Part shown: in pieces, positions 18,156 to 25,815 of the stretch
How positions within the stretch are numbered: the stretch's first letter is position 1
How the letters are laid out: each line of letters begins with the position of its first letter
Assembly: GCF_001998865.1 (NCBI RefSeq)
Contig: NZ_CP019607.1
Coordinates: 2,790,001-2,854,000 of the forward strand
Direction: 5' to 3'
Length of the DNA: 64,000 nt
Source: Tessaracoccus flavescens
Lineage (GTDB): Bacteria; Actinomycetota; Actinomycetes; Propionibacteriales; Propionibacteriaceae
Notes under the pieces: model-generated
Told to the model about the DNA's origin: nothing
What the model saw: only the letters and a program-made list of their open reading frames with translations
Databases searched by the model: none
Position numbers and translations under genes: made by a program

Positions 18156-19400
18156 CTAGCCGGTGCCGCCCTGCAGGAAGCCGAGCTCCTCAAGTGCATC
18201 GAGGGTCGAACCGACGCCGTCCTCCGCCCTGCACTGCCTGCCGATCTCCGCCGCCCGGTCGTCGTAGACCCCGCTGGTCAGGTCGTCGAGCAGGCCCGCG
18301 AGCCGGCGCGCGGTCAGGCGGGACATGCGCACGGATGCAGGCCCGACGCCGAGGCTGTGGATCCTGGCTGCGTGGTAGGGCTGGTCGACGCCGAAGGGCG
18401 CGGCGACGGACGGGACTCCCGAGCGGAGCGCGGCGAACGTGGTCCCGGCGCCGCCGTGGTGCACGATGCCCGACATCCTGGGCAAAAGCGACGAGTGGGG
18501 GACCGGTCCGGTGGCGAAGGTCAGCTCGTCGATTCGGCCCGGCGCCCAGCCTCCGAGCGCGGGCGTGACGATTCTTGTCCCACTGCGCATGGCGGCCTCG
18601 CGGATCAGGTCGAGGTCTCGCGCCTCGAGGCCGTGGCCCATGCTGCCGAACCCGACGTAGACGGCGTCTCCGTCGGCCAAGAACTCCTCCAGGTCGTCGG
18701 GCAGGGGGGCGGTCTCGTCGTCGACGATGGTGCCGCTCTGTCTGGCGGAGGCCGGCCAGTCGGGTGCCGGGGGGACGAGGATCGGGCTGGCCGCGATGAT
18801 CGCGGGCAGGTCGAGCGCGTTTCGCGGGCTGAGCCTGTGTCCTGCCTGGCCGGCGAGGGAAGGGCCGAGGATGGCGGTGACGGGCCGGCTGAGCCGTTCG
18901 ATGGTCTCCCAGCTCAGGTCGATGCCCGGTCGGTTGAGCCAGTCCCACGGGCTGTAAAAGTGCCCGAAGTAGTGGCTCTCGCGGTGTGCGGTCGGGAGTT
19001 GGCCGGAGAACAGGAGGGTGCCGACGCGCCGTCCGGTCGCCTCGATGGCCGGGCCGAGGGATACGGTCAGCGACGACGTCAGCACTGAGTCGTGGTCCTC
19101 GAGCGCGCGCAGCGTGGCGTCTGCGATGGCGGGGGCGAGGCGCTTCATCCACCGCTGCAGCATCCACCCCTGGGTGACGAGCAGGTGGGCGAGCGGCCGG
19201 GTGAGGCGGTTCTTCGCCAGGCCGAGCGAGTCATCGATCCGCCCCTCGATGCCGATGAACCCTGCTCCGTGGCTCCGGACGAGGGGGCCGTACTCCTCGA
19301 CGGCCAGCACGCTCGACGGGGTGCCTGCCCGGGTCGCGGCGCCGGCGAGGACGGCGGCGGGCTGGACGTCGCCGCGCGACCCGATGGCGATGATGAGCAT
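18156..19400 (-). CDS. GT1-family UDP-glycosyltransferase (erythromycin/sterol type)
   Basis: 414 residues. The N-terminus (LIIAIGSRGDVQP) and the donor-binding block (HHGGAGTTFAALRSGVPSV followed by FGVDQPYHA) are those of GT1 glycosyltransferases that glycosylate lipids, sterols or natural products. VYVGFGSMG is the usual central motif. No biosynthetic cluster is adjacent, so the acceptor is unknown. Its TAG stop comes from the right-hand CTAG of the IS1182 insertion. Confidence 0.88.
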   Translation of the reverse strand: MLIIAIGSRGDVQPAAVLAGAATRAGTPSSVLAVEEYGPLVRSHGAGFIGIEGRIDDSLGLAKNRLTRPLAHLLVTQGWMLQRWMKRLAPAIADATLRALEDHDSVLTSSLTVSLGPAIEATGRRVGTLLFSGQLPTAHRESHYFGHFYSPWDWLNRPGIDLSWETIERLSRPVTAILGPSLAGQAGHRLSPRNALDLPAIIAASPILVPPAPDWPASARQSGTIVDDETAPLPDDLEEFLADGDAVYVGFGSMGHGLEARDLDLIREAAMRSGTRIVTPALGGWAPGRIDELTFATGPVPHSSLLPRMSGIVHHGGAGTTFAALRSGVPSVAAPFGVDQPYHAARIHSLGVGPASVRMSRLTARRLAGLLDDLTSGVYDDRAAEIGRQCRAEDGVGSTLDALEELGFLQGGTG

Positions 19401-19426
19401 GGGGGTGAGCCTACCGATCGCGAGTC

Positions 19427-19729
19427 GTGAGTGGAGTTGAGGGCGTTGTCATGACGCTAACTCAGAAGACGCTCGGCGACGTGCTCAAGATCGGCCTGAC
19501 GGCTGAGGCTTTGGGGCTGGCCACGGAGCGACCTAGCGTGGGCAGGCCGAGACGTTGCAGCGCATCCTCGATCGCGTCTTCGTTTGACCTTGGGTTGACC
19601 GAGGAGCAGAAGGCACGCTTCCCGAGGGCGCTCACGGATGCGCTGACGGCAGAGGGTCTGATCGAGCGAGAAGGAAGCGGGGCCGCATCGCCCACCTGTT
19701 TGAGGTGGGGGCTTACCCCGCTTCCCTAG
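19427..19729 (+). CDS. doubtful hypothetical protein
   Basis: 100-residue ORF; an inner ATG at 19451 begins LTQKTLGDVLKIG. The C-terminal part (GLTEEQKARFPRALTDALTAEGL) reads like a helical protein, but the middle is Ser/Arg-rich and the end Pro/Leu-rich. No domain is recognised. It may be a frameshifted remnant in the disturbed stretch next to tRNA-Leu. Confidence 0.3.
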   Translation: MSGVEGVVMTLTQKTLGDVLKIGLTAEALGLATERPSVGRPRRCSASSIASSFDLGLTEEQKARFPRALTDALTAEGLIEREGSGAASPTCLRWGLTPLP

Positions 19730-19734
19730 ACACG

Positions 19735-19833
19735 TTACCCGGTAACGCACAGATAGAACAGGACGGTCTTGGGATGGATCCGCAGTAGGCGAGCGGCCTC
19801 GGCGGTGCTCATCTCGTTGGTGGTGTCGGACAT
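19735..19833 (-). pseudogene. truncated excisionase-like helix-turn-helix
   Basis: A 32-residue reading frame from ATG 19833 encodes EMSTAEAARLLRIHPKTVL, the first helices of a MerR/excisionase-type DNA-binding domain, and then stops after CVTG where the recognition wing should follow. It lies on the 3' side of the minus-strand tRNA-Leu, a typical integration site, so it may be the scar of an integrated element. Confidence 0.4.
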
Positions 19834-19941
19834 CGTTCTTGGGCGCCTTCCCAACCGAGCTTGTCGCACGTGTGTTGCATGACTCGCAGACGGTTTCGCT
19901 GTCGGGAGGCGTTACGTTAAGTCAGATCATCTTTGACCCGG

Positions 19942-20023
19942 TGCCGAAGAAGGGACTTGAACCCTCACGCCCGAAGGCACAGGAACCTAAATCCTGCGTG
20001 TCTGCCAATTCCACCACTTCGGC
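19942..20023 (-). tRNA. tRNA-Leu (UAG anticodon)
   Basis: The minus strand folds as an 82-base leucine tRNA: acceptor GCCGAAG pairing with CTTCGGC, anticodon stem CAGGA/TCCTG with loop TTTAGGT (anticodon TAG), a long variable arm (GTGCCTTCGGGCGTG region) and a GGTTCAAGTCC T-loop. No complete CCA is encoded. Confidence 0.93.
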
Positions 20024-20105
20024 CCGCCCCGATGGGGCCTCGCCATTCTAGGGCCACGACCGTGCGACCCGGCCAACCAGCCGACGCGCGTCCGCCGAAA
20101 CTTAA

Positions 20106-20167
20106 TCAACCAGATGGTTGACAAGAGCCCGTGGAGGGCGCAGGCTTGTATTCAACCAATCGGTTGA
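20106..20167. promoter_or_regulatory. two operator palindromes upstream of arsR-type gene
   Basis: TCAACCAGATGGTTGA (20106-20121) is a 7+2+7 palindrome and TCAACCAATCGGTTGA (20152-20167) a 6+4+6 palindrome. Both share TCAACC/GGTTGA half-sites and their centres are 46 bp apart. The second ends 10 bases before the ArsR start codon, as expected for autorepression by that protein. Confidence 0.7.
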
Positions 20168-20177
20168 GAAGGAAGTC

Positions 20178-20540
20178 ATGGCGGACGAACTGTCGAAGGT
20201 CTTCGCGGCGCTGGCAGACCCGACCCGGCGCGACATCGTCGCCCGGCTCGCAGCGGGCGACGCGACCGTCGGCGAGCTCGCCGAGCCTTACGACGTCACC
20301 GTCCAGGCCGTCTCGAAGCATCTCAAGGTGCTCGAGGGGGCAGGGCTCGTCACGCGGGGCAGGGACGCGCAACGCCGTCCCGTCCACCTCGAGGCCAACG
20401 TGTTCGACCTCATGACGAAGTGGATCGAGCGCTACCGACGCGAGGCCGAGGCCCGCTACAGCCGTCTCGCCGACGTCCTCGCCGAACTCAACGATGCCCC
20501 CGGTGAGGCCGGGGGACTCCAGGAAGGAGCGGTGTCATGA
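20178..20540 (+). CDS. ArsR family transcriptional regulator
   Basis: 120 residues, winged helix: ALADPTRRDIVARLAAGDATVGELAEPYDVT then QAVSKHLKVLEGAGLVTRGRDAQRRP. This is the ArsR subgroup usually paired with an SRPBCC-domain protein, and no metal-binding cysteine pair is visible. ATG 20178 has GAAGGAAG upstream. Two operator palindromes precede it. The overlapping partner gene is broken. Confidence 0.9.
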   Translation: MADELSKVFAALADPTRRDIVARLAAGDATVGELAEPYDVTVQAVSKHLKVLEGAGLVTRGRDAQRRPVHLEANVFDLMTKWIERYRREAEARYSRLADVLAELNDAPGEAGGLQEGAVS

Positions 20541-20886
20541 GCACCACCACGCGCTATCCCCAGGCATCGAATGGGACGCCCGCGACGGCGGAAGCTGGCG
20601 CTACATCCACAGGCGCGGCGACGAGGAGTACGGCTTCCGTGGCTGCTTCCACACCGTCCGCGAGGACCGCATCGTCCAGACCTTCACCTGGGAGGGCATG
20701 CCCGACGCCGTCTCGCTGGAGACGCTGCGCTTCGAGGACCTCGGTGACGGCACCACGCGGCTGATCGGCGAGTCGCTGTGCGACAGCTTCGAGGCCCGCG
20801 ACGGCTGGCTCGCCTCCGGGATGGAGACCGGCGTGCAGGAGGGCTACGACAAGCTCGAGGCGCTGCTCGCCGAGGATCAGGGCTGA
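20537..20886 (+). pseudogene. SRPBCC (Aha1/START-like) partner with N-terminal deletion
   Basis: ATG 20537 overlaps the arsR stop in the normal way and reads STTTRYPQ, but the SRPBCC body is in another frame (IEWDARDGGSWRYIHRR through TFTWEGMPDAVSLETLRFED to DKLEALLAE). The expected first ~60 residues (the membrane-facing helix and WFGP-type motif) are missing. An internal deletion has therefore removed the N-terminus and shifted the frame. Confidence 0.75.
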
Positions 20887-20893
20887 GCCGGGG

Positions 20894-21455
20894 TCAGCTG
20901 CGGACCAGCTTGTAGTGCAGGCGCACCACCGTGCGGCGCCAGAGCCTCAGCACGTGGTTGGTCCGCAGCACCCCCTCGCCGTCGAGATAGAGGTGGAACG
21001 ACTCGTGCAGCGGCACCCGCGCCGCGAAGTGACGCCCGCCGAAACGCACGAGGACGTAGGCGCCGTCCTCACCGAAGCCGCCAGGGGGCGAGTCCAGCAA
21101 AGGAGACGCGAGACGAGTTCTCCTGCGGGCCAGAACAGCGGGCTCCATTCGGCCCACACATCCAGGTGCCACCGCGAGGTGTGCTCGTAGAAGTCCTGCA
21201 CCGGCGCCAGCAACCGCGAGACGTCGAGGCCCGGCCCGTCGAGCGCCTCCATGGCCGGAATCAGGCCGGCGTCAGACCCACCGAGCACCGCCGTCCCGCC
21301 GATCCGCTCGGCCCATTCGGCGATCCATGCCTGGTCGTCGACGTGGCTGGTGCGGCTCGTGGGGCGTCGAGCCAGGCGTGTTCCCCGTCCAGGTCGACGG
21401 GTCGTCCGACGATCCGCCACCACCGGCGGGTCAGGGGATCCAGGGACAACCTCAC
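20894..21455 (-). pseudogene. conserved hypothetical protein broken by two frameshifts
   Basis: GTG 21455 overlaps the yigZ stop and begins RLSLDPLTRRWWRIVGRPVD. The coding signal then moves to a second frame (WIAEWAERIGGTAVLGGSDAG through WHLDVWAEWSPLFWPAGELV) and to a third (GFGEDGAYVLVRFGGRHFAAR to the TGA at 20894). Joined, these would give roughly 185 residues of a conserved actinobacterial protein of unknown function, possibly YndJ-like. As sequenced it is not translatable in full. Confidence 0.65.
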
Positions 21456-22123
21456 GCGGAGACCCGTCCGACGTCGGTCCACCGCTGGTCGACCGGGACG
21501 GCGGAGAGGCTGCCCGCGGAGAGGCCGGCGAGCGCGGTGTCGAGTTCGCCGACCGAGTTGGAGGGGACGGCGACCCGGATGTGGGCGCGATCCGACCACT
21601 CCACACCGTCCACGACGAGGGCGGTCCCTGACAGGAGCACGAGGCCGCGCAGCTGGTCCTCGATCGCCCCGGCCGACGCGAAGTCGACGTCGATGCGCAG
21701 GATCGTGTTGAGCCGGACCTCGCGGAGGCCTGTGGCGTCCATCGCCTGGGCGACGGCGTCGGTGTAGGCGCGCACGAGGCCGCCCGCCCCGAGCTTGACG
21801 CCCCCGAAGTAGCGGGTGACGACGGCGACGACATCGGTGAGGCCGCCTCGTTGCAGCGCCGTCAGCATGGGGATCCCTGCGGTTCCGGCCGGCTCCCCGT
21901 CGTCGGAGCTTCGGGCTGTGCGGCCGTCGGGCCCGAGGATGAAGGCGGAACAGTGGTGGCGCGCGTCGAACAGGGTGGAGCGCCGCTCCTCGATGACGGC
22001 GCGGGCCTCGTCCTCGCTCCTGACGCGTCGGATGCGGGTCAGGAAGCGCGAGCGGCGGATCTCCAGCTCGACGTCCGCCCCGGCTCCAGGGGCGGCGTCA
22101 ATGGTGAGGAACCGGTCAGACAC
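21452..22123 (-). CDS. YigZ/IMPACT family protein
   Basis: 223 residues. The N-terminal UPF0029 domain is clear: RRSRFLTRIRRV, HHCSAFILG, SSDDGEPAGTAGIPML and RYFGGVKLGAGGLVRAY. A shorter C-terminal domain follows. IMPACT-family proteins are linked to translation or stress control in eukaryotes; the bacterial role is unclear. The start is GTG 22123, overlapping the end of bcp by eight bases. Confidence 0.9.
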   Translation of the reverse strand: MSDRFLTIDAAPGAGADVELEIRRSRFLTRIRRVRSEDEARAVIEERRSTLFDARHHCSAFILGPDGRTARSSDDGEPAGTAGIPMLTALQRGGLTDVVAVVTRYFGGVKLGAGGLVRAYTDAVAQAMDATGLREVRLNTILRIDVDFASAGAIEDQLRGLVLLSGTALVVDGVEWSDRAHIRVAVPSNSVGELDTALAGLSAGSLSAVPVDQRWTDVGRVSA

Positions 22124-22595
22124 CGAGCTCGCGGCGGAGCTTCGCCACGTGGCCGGTCGCCTTGACGTTGTACTGGGCCACGCGGACGGTTCCGACGCCC
22201 TCGGCGTCGACGTCGATCACGAAGGTGGAGCGGAGCACGCCCTCGATCTCCTTGCCGTAGAGCTTGCGGGGACCGTATGCGCCGTAGGCGTTCAGGACGT
22301 CCTTGTCAGGATCGGCGAGCAGGGTGAAGCCGATGCTGGAGTGCTCGGTGAACTTCGCCAGCTTCTCCACGGGGTCGGGGGAGCAGCCGAGCACCTGGAA
22401 GCCGGCCTCCTGGAACGCGGGCAGCGCCTCTGAGAAGTCGACGGCCTGGGTGGTGCAGCCCGGCGTCATCGCGGCCGGGTAGAAGTAGAGGATGACGGTG
22501 CGGCCTGCGAAGTCCGCGAGCGAGACATCCTTGCCGTCCTGATCGGGCAGCGTGAAGGCGGGCGCGGTGGAACCGGTCGTCAGTCGTGCAGTCAT
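22116..22595 (-). CDS. bcp: thioredoxin-dependent peroxiredoxin (BCP type)
   Basis: 159 residues. Reduces hydroperoxides. APAFTLPDQDGKDVSLADF and VILYFYPAAMTPGCTTQAV contain the peroxidatic cysteine in the TPGCT motif. FQVLGCSPDPVEKL may include a second cysteine. Full length for the family. Confidence 0.95.
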   Translation of the reverse strand: MTARLTTGSTAPAFTLPDQDGKDVSLADFAGRTVILYFYPAAMTPGCTTQAVDFSEALPAFQEAGFQVLGCSPDPVEKLAKFTEHSSIGFTLLADPDKDVLNAYGAYGPRKLYGKEIEGVLRSTFVIDVDAEGVGTVRVAQYNVKATGHVAKLRRELGV

Positions 22596-22699
22596 GGGGG
22601 CAAGTGTATCGGTGGTGGAACCGCTGGTAGTGCGGGGTTGCTGGCGTGAACTGGCGGGGGTGAATAGGCTGGGGGCACGAGAGTTCGAAGGAGATTGCC

Positions 22700-23023
22700 A
22701 TGGGCAACCGATCCGTGGAGCAGATCCGCGCCGACCTTGCGGCCAACCGGGCGAAGCTGTCCGAAGCCACCGCAGACCTGGTCGAATCCATGAAGCCTGC
22801 CAACCTCGCCCGGGAGGGCGTCGAGCAGGTCAAGCAGTTCGTGAAGACCGAGTTCGAGTCTGTCACAGCGCCGCTGCGCGACGAGGACGGCGGGTGGGAT
22901 CTCAACAAGCTCCTCATCGTCGGCGGAGCGGTGCTCGGCGTGATCGCCTTCGCAGTGACGCTCAACTCCGTCGCCAACCGGCGCGTACTGACGACGGCCC
23001 AGCGCCGGGCCCTCGAGAAGTGA
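22700..23023 (+). CDS. DUF3618 membrane-associated protein
   Basis: 107 residues. SVEQIRADLAANRAKLSEAT is the DUF3618 signature; a helical linker and one transmembrane helix (LLIVGGAVLGVIAFAVTL) follow, then a short basic tail. Function unknown. Its stop overlaps the GTG of the GroES-like gene. Confidence 0.85.
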   Translation: MGNRSVEQIRADLAANRAKLSEATADLVESMKPANLAREGVEQVKQFVKTEFESVTAPLRDEDGGWDLNKLLIVGGAVLGVIAFAVTLNSVANRRVLTTAQRRALEK

Positions 23024-23343
23024 GTGACGCTGGCCTGCCCATCCGGATGCTGCACGACCGCGTCCTGGTCGACGTGGACGCCGCCGCGGGCGAGCGCAGG
23101 TCCTCGAGCGGCATCCTGATCCCGGCGACCGTCCAGATGGGACGACGTCTCACCTGGGCGAAGGTGGTCGCGATCGGCCCGAATGTGCGGGCCGTCGAGG
23201 CCGACGACCGGGTCCTCTTCGACCCGGAGGAGCGCGCAGAGGTCGAGCTCCAGGCGAAGACCTACGTGCTGCTTCGGGAGCGCGACATCCATGCCGTGGC
23301 GTCTGACAACGTGGCAGACACCGGAACCGGCCTGTACCTGTAG
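23020..23343 (+). CDS. GroES-like co-chaperonin family protein
   Basis: 107 residues from GTG 23020 (ATG 23047 is an alternative). IRMLHDRVLVDVD, SSGILIPATVQM and AKVVAIGPNVRAVEADDRVLFDPEE follow the GroES fold. It is not next to a groEL gene and is more divergent than the housekeeping GroES, so it may be a specialised paralogue. Confidence 0.8.
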   Translation: MSDAGLPIRMLHDRVLVDVDAAAGERRSSSGILIPATVQMGRRLTWAKVVAIGPNVRAVEADDRVLFDPEERAEVELQAKTYVLLRERDIHAVASDNVADTGTGLYL

Positions 23344-23355
23344 GAGGAACCAGAA

Positions 23356-24255
23356 GTGGGCGACGTCGTCGTAGTCGGATCCCTGAACGTCGATCTGCAC
23401 CTGTTGCTGCAGCGTCACATCCTTCCCGGAGAGACGCTGCTCGCCGGCGGCGGAACCTTCTCTCCGGGCGGCAAGGGCGCGAACCAGGCCTGCGCCGCCG
23501 CGCTCGCCGGTGCGGACACCGTCATGGCTGGAGCCATCGGTGACGACGCCGCCAGCTCGGTCGCGACGACCCGGCTCGAGGACGCCGGGGTCGACCTCTC
23601 GCACGTGCAGCAGGTGGCGGGCCCGACCGGCCTGGCCGTCGTGAGCGTGGATGCGGAGGGGGAGAACACCGTCGTCGTTGTCCCGGGCGCCAACGCTGAG
23701 GTGACGCCAACCATGGTGGAGGGCTGGGCCGACGTCATCGCAGCCGCGTCGGTGGTCGTGCTCCAGGGCGAGATCTCCGCCGAGAGCAACCTCGCAGCCG
23801 CACGCCTGGCCACGGGCCGGCTCGTGGTGAACCTCGCCCCGGTGATCGAGGTCGATCCGTCCGTGCTGCTGGGCGCTGACCCGCTCGTCGTCAACGAGCA
23901 CGAGGGCGCGGCCGCGCTCGTCCAACTGGGCGGCGCCGAGCTGACCGAGCCGCGGGAGATCGTGGCCGGGCTGAGGGCCGCAGGTGTGGCGACGGTCGTC
24001 ATGACGGTCGGCTCGGCCGGATCGCTTGTCGCCGAGGGGGAGTCGGTCACCGAGGTGCCGTCCCCGAAGGTCAGGGCGGTCGACACCGTCGGCGCAGGCG
24101 ACGCGTTCTGCGGCGCCCTTTCCGCGCGTCTGGCGGCCGGGGACGCGCTTCTCGACGCCGCGGCCTACGCCAGCCGGTTCGCGGCCTACACGGTCCAGTA
24201 CGAGGGCGCCCAGGCCTCCTACCCGGCGGTCGGTACCGAGCTGCCCCAGGTGTGA
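23356..24255 (+). CDS. rbsK: ribokinase (PfkB family)
   Basis: 299 residues. Phosphorylates ribose or a related sugar with ATP. VVGSLNVDLHLLL, GGTFSPGGKGANQACAAA and the terminal DTVGAGDAFCGAL (anion hole and catalytic Asp) are the PfkB signatures. The GTG start has AGGAGG upstream. A hairpin terminator follows. Confidence 0.9.
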   Translation: MGDVVVVGSLNVDLHLLLQRHILPGETLLAGGGTFSPGGKGANQACAAALAGADTVMAGAIGDDAASSVATTRLEDAGVDLSHVQQVAGPTGLAVVSVDAEGENTVVVVPGANAEVTPTMVEGWADVIAAASVVVLQGEISAESNLAAARLATGRLVVNLAPVIEVDPSVLLGADPLVVNEHEGAAALVQLGGAELTEPREIVAGLRAAGVATVVMTVGSAGSLVAEGESVTEVPSPKVRAVDTVGAGDAFCGALSARLAAGDALLDAAAYASRFAAYTVQYEGAQASYPAVGTELPQV

Positions 24256-24286
24256 CCGCGTGACCCGGCGATGCCGGGAATGGCAC

Positions 24287-24316
24287 AGGCCCCGACGTGG
24301 TCGTCGGGGCCTTGCT
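24287..24316 (+). terminator. rho-independent terminator after ribokinase
   Basis: AGGCCCCGAC pairs perfectly with GTCGGGGCCT across a six-base loop, followed by TGCTT. It sits about 30 bases after the rbsK stop and before the convergent tRNA-Lys. Confidence 0.7.
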
Positions 24317-24319
24317 TCG

Positions 24320-24392
<73 letters not shown>

Positions 24393-24442
24393 GCGCGAGA
24401 GATAACTTTAGAGTGCTCTCGTGCCGCTTGTCCAATCGTCGA

Positions 24443-25806
24443 GTTGACTCACGCTAGATGCCCGCGTAGGTCGATTCGTTGACTCATCTCAACATGCCCG
24501 CGTAGCGGCACGCTACGAGGATGGAGTTGACGATGGCCCAGCGCAAAGCGATCACCACGGCCCAGGCGAAGGCATGGACGAAGGCGACCAAGGCGGAGAA
24601 GGCCGCGATTCTGGACGCGGTGGTCCAGGTCACCGGCTGGCATCGCGATCATGCCCGCAAGATGCTGCGCCGCGCCGCGACCGGTCAGATGCCCGGGCCC
24701 CGCAAACCCCGAGAGGCGATCAGGCGCTACGACACACACGTCACCGAAGCATTGGTGCGGTGCTGGGCCATGCTCGACGGGATCGCCTCGAAACGTCTCG
24801 CAGCCGCCTTGCCACGGTTGCTGGCCGCGCTGGAACGCCTCGACCGACTCGACATGAGCGTCGAGGTCCGTGACCAGCTCCTGGCCATGTCACCGGCCAC
24901 CATGGACCGGCACCTGCAGCCCTACCGCACCGGACTGATCGCTGCCAAAGGCATCGCCCACACCAAACCCGGCTCGTTGTTGAAGTCCTCGATTCCGCTC
25001 AAGACCTGGGCCGAGTGGAACGACACCGAACCCGGGTTCATCGAGATCGACCTGGTCGGCCACGAAGGCGGCGACAACAACGGCACCTTCCACTACAGCC
25101 TCAACGCCACCGACATCGCCACCGGCTGGACCGAAACCTGCACCGTGCGCTCCAAAGGCGAACGCATCGTCGCCGCTGGCCTCGACCAACTCATCGGCCG
25201 GTTCCCGTTCCTGATCCTGGGAATCCACTCCGACAACGGATCCGAGTTCATCAACCACCACCTCTCCCGCTACTGCAACCTGCGCCAGATCACCTTCACC
25301 CGCGGCCGGCCCTCCCACTCCAACGACCAAGCCCACATCGAGCAAAAGAACTGGTCGATCGTGCGCCGCGCCGTCGGCTACTGGCGCTACGACACCGCCC
25401 GCGAACTTGACCTCCTCAACCACCTCTGGCCCGCCTGGAACACCCGAAACAACCTGCTGATGCCCAGCCAGAAACTGATCTCGAAAACCCGCACCGGCGC
25501 GAAAGTCACCAAACGCCACGACACCGCCACCACACCAGCCGACCGGCTCCTTCGCGACCACCCCGACACGCTCACCCCAGCCGAGCACGCTGCCCTCCAC
25601 GACCGCCTCGACACCGTCGACCCCATCGAACTCGGCGACCAGATCGCTGTGATCCAAGGCAACCTGCTCGACCTCGCCAAACGCCGCGGAGCCGTCCAGC
25701 GACGCGCGAAACGCAACCACGTCTACCTCTCCCGCACCAAAATCACGCGGGCATCTTCAGATGAGGCAACGACTCAAACCAAGCGGGCATCTTGACATGA
25801 GGCAAC
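24443..25806 (+). mobile_element. insertion sequence with doubled terminal repeats (copy 1)
   Basis: Each end has two tandem copies of a repeat of about 26 bp spaced 35-37 bp apart: GTTGACTCA...ATGCCCGCGTAG at 24443-24469 and 24478-24505, and the inverse CGGGCATCTT..GATGAGGCAAC at 25745-25770 and 25782-25806. One rve-type transposase gene lies between. The 8-mer ATCGTCGA occurs at 24435-24442 and 25810-25817, three bases out of register on the right, so a target duplication is possible but not certain. Confidence 0.75.
24521..25795 (+). CDS. rve/DDE transposase (integrase catalytic core)
   Basis: 424 residues (ATG 24533 is an alternative with GGAG upstream). N-terminal helical DNA-binding region (GWHRDHARKMLRRA), then an integrase core with DDE candidates FIEIDLVGHEG, GIHSDNGSEFIN and NDQAHIEQKNW. 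It is related to the transposase of the next element. The IS family is not assigned with confidence. The last codons run into the inner right terminal repeat. Confidence 0.85.
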   Translation: MELTMAQRKAITTAQAKAWTKATKAEKAAILDAVVQVTGWHRDHARKMLRRAATGQMPGPRKPREAIRRYDTHVTEALVRCWAMLDGIASKRLAAALPRLLAALERLDRLDMSVEVRDQLLAMSPATMDRHLQPYRTGLIAAKGIAHTKPGSLLKSSIPLKTWAEWNDTEPGFIEIDLVGHEGGDNNGTFHYSLNATDIATGWTETCTVRSKGERIVAAGLDQLIGRFPFLILGIHSDNGSEFINHHLSRYCNLRQITFTRGRPSHSNDQAHIEQKNWSIVRRAVGYWRYDTARELDLLNHLWPAWNTRNNLLMPSQKLISKTRTGAKVTKRHDTATTPADRLLRDHPDTLTPAEHAALHDRLDTVDPIELGDQIAVIQGNLLDLAKRRGAVQRRAKRNHVYLSRTKITRASSDEATTQTKRAS

Positions 25807-25815
25807 GGGATCGTC

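Noticed and set aside
24443..25806. Repeats spaced 35 bp considered as a degenerate CRISPR
   Set aside because: Only two copies per end, inverted between ends and flanking a transposase gene, so they are IS termini.
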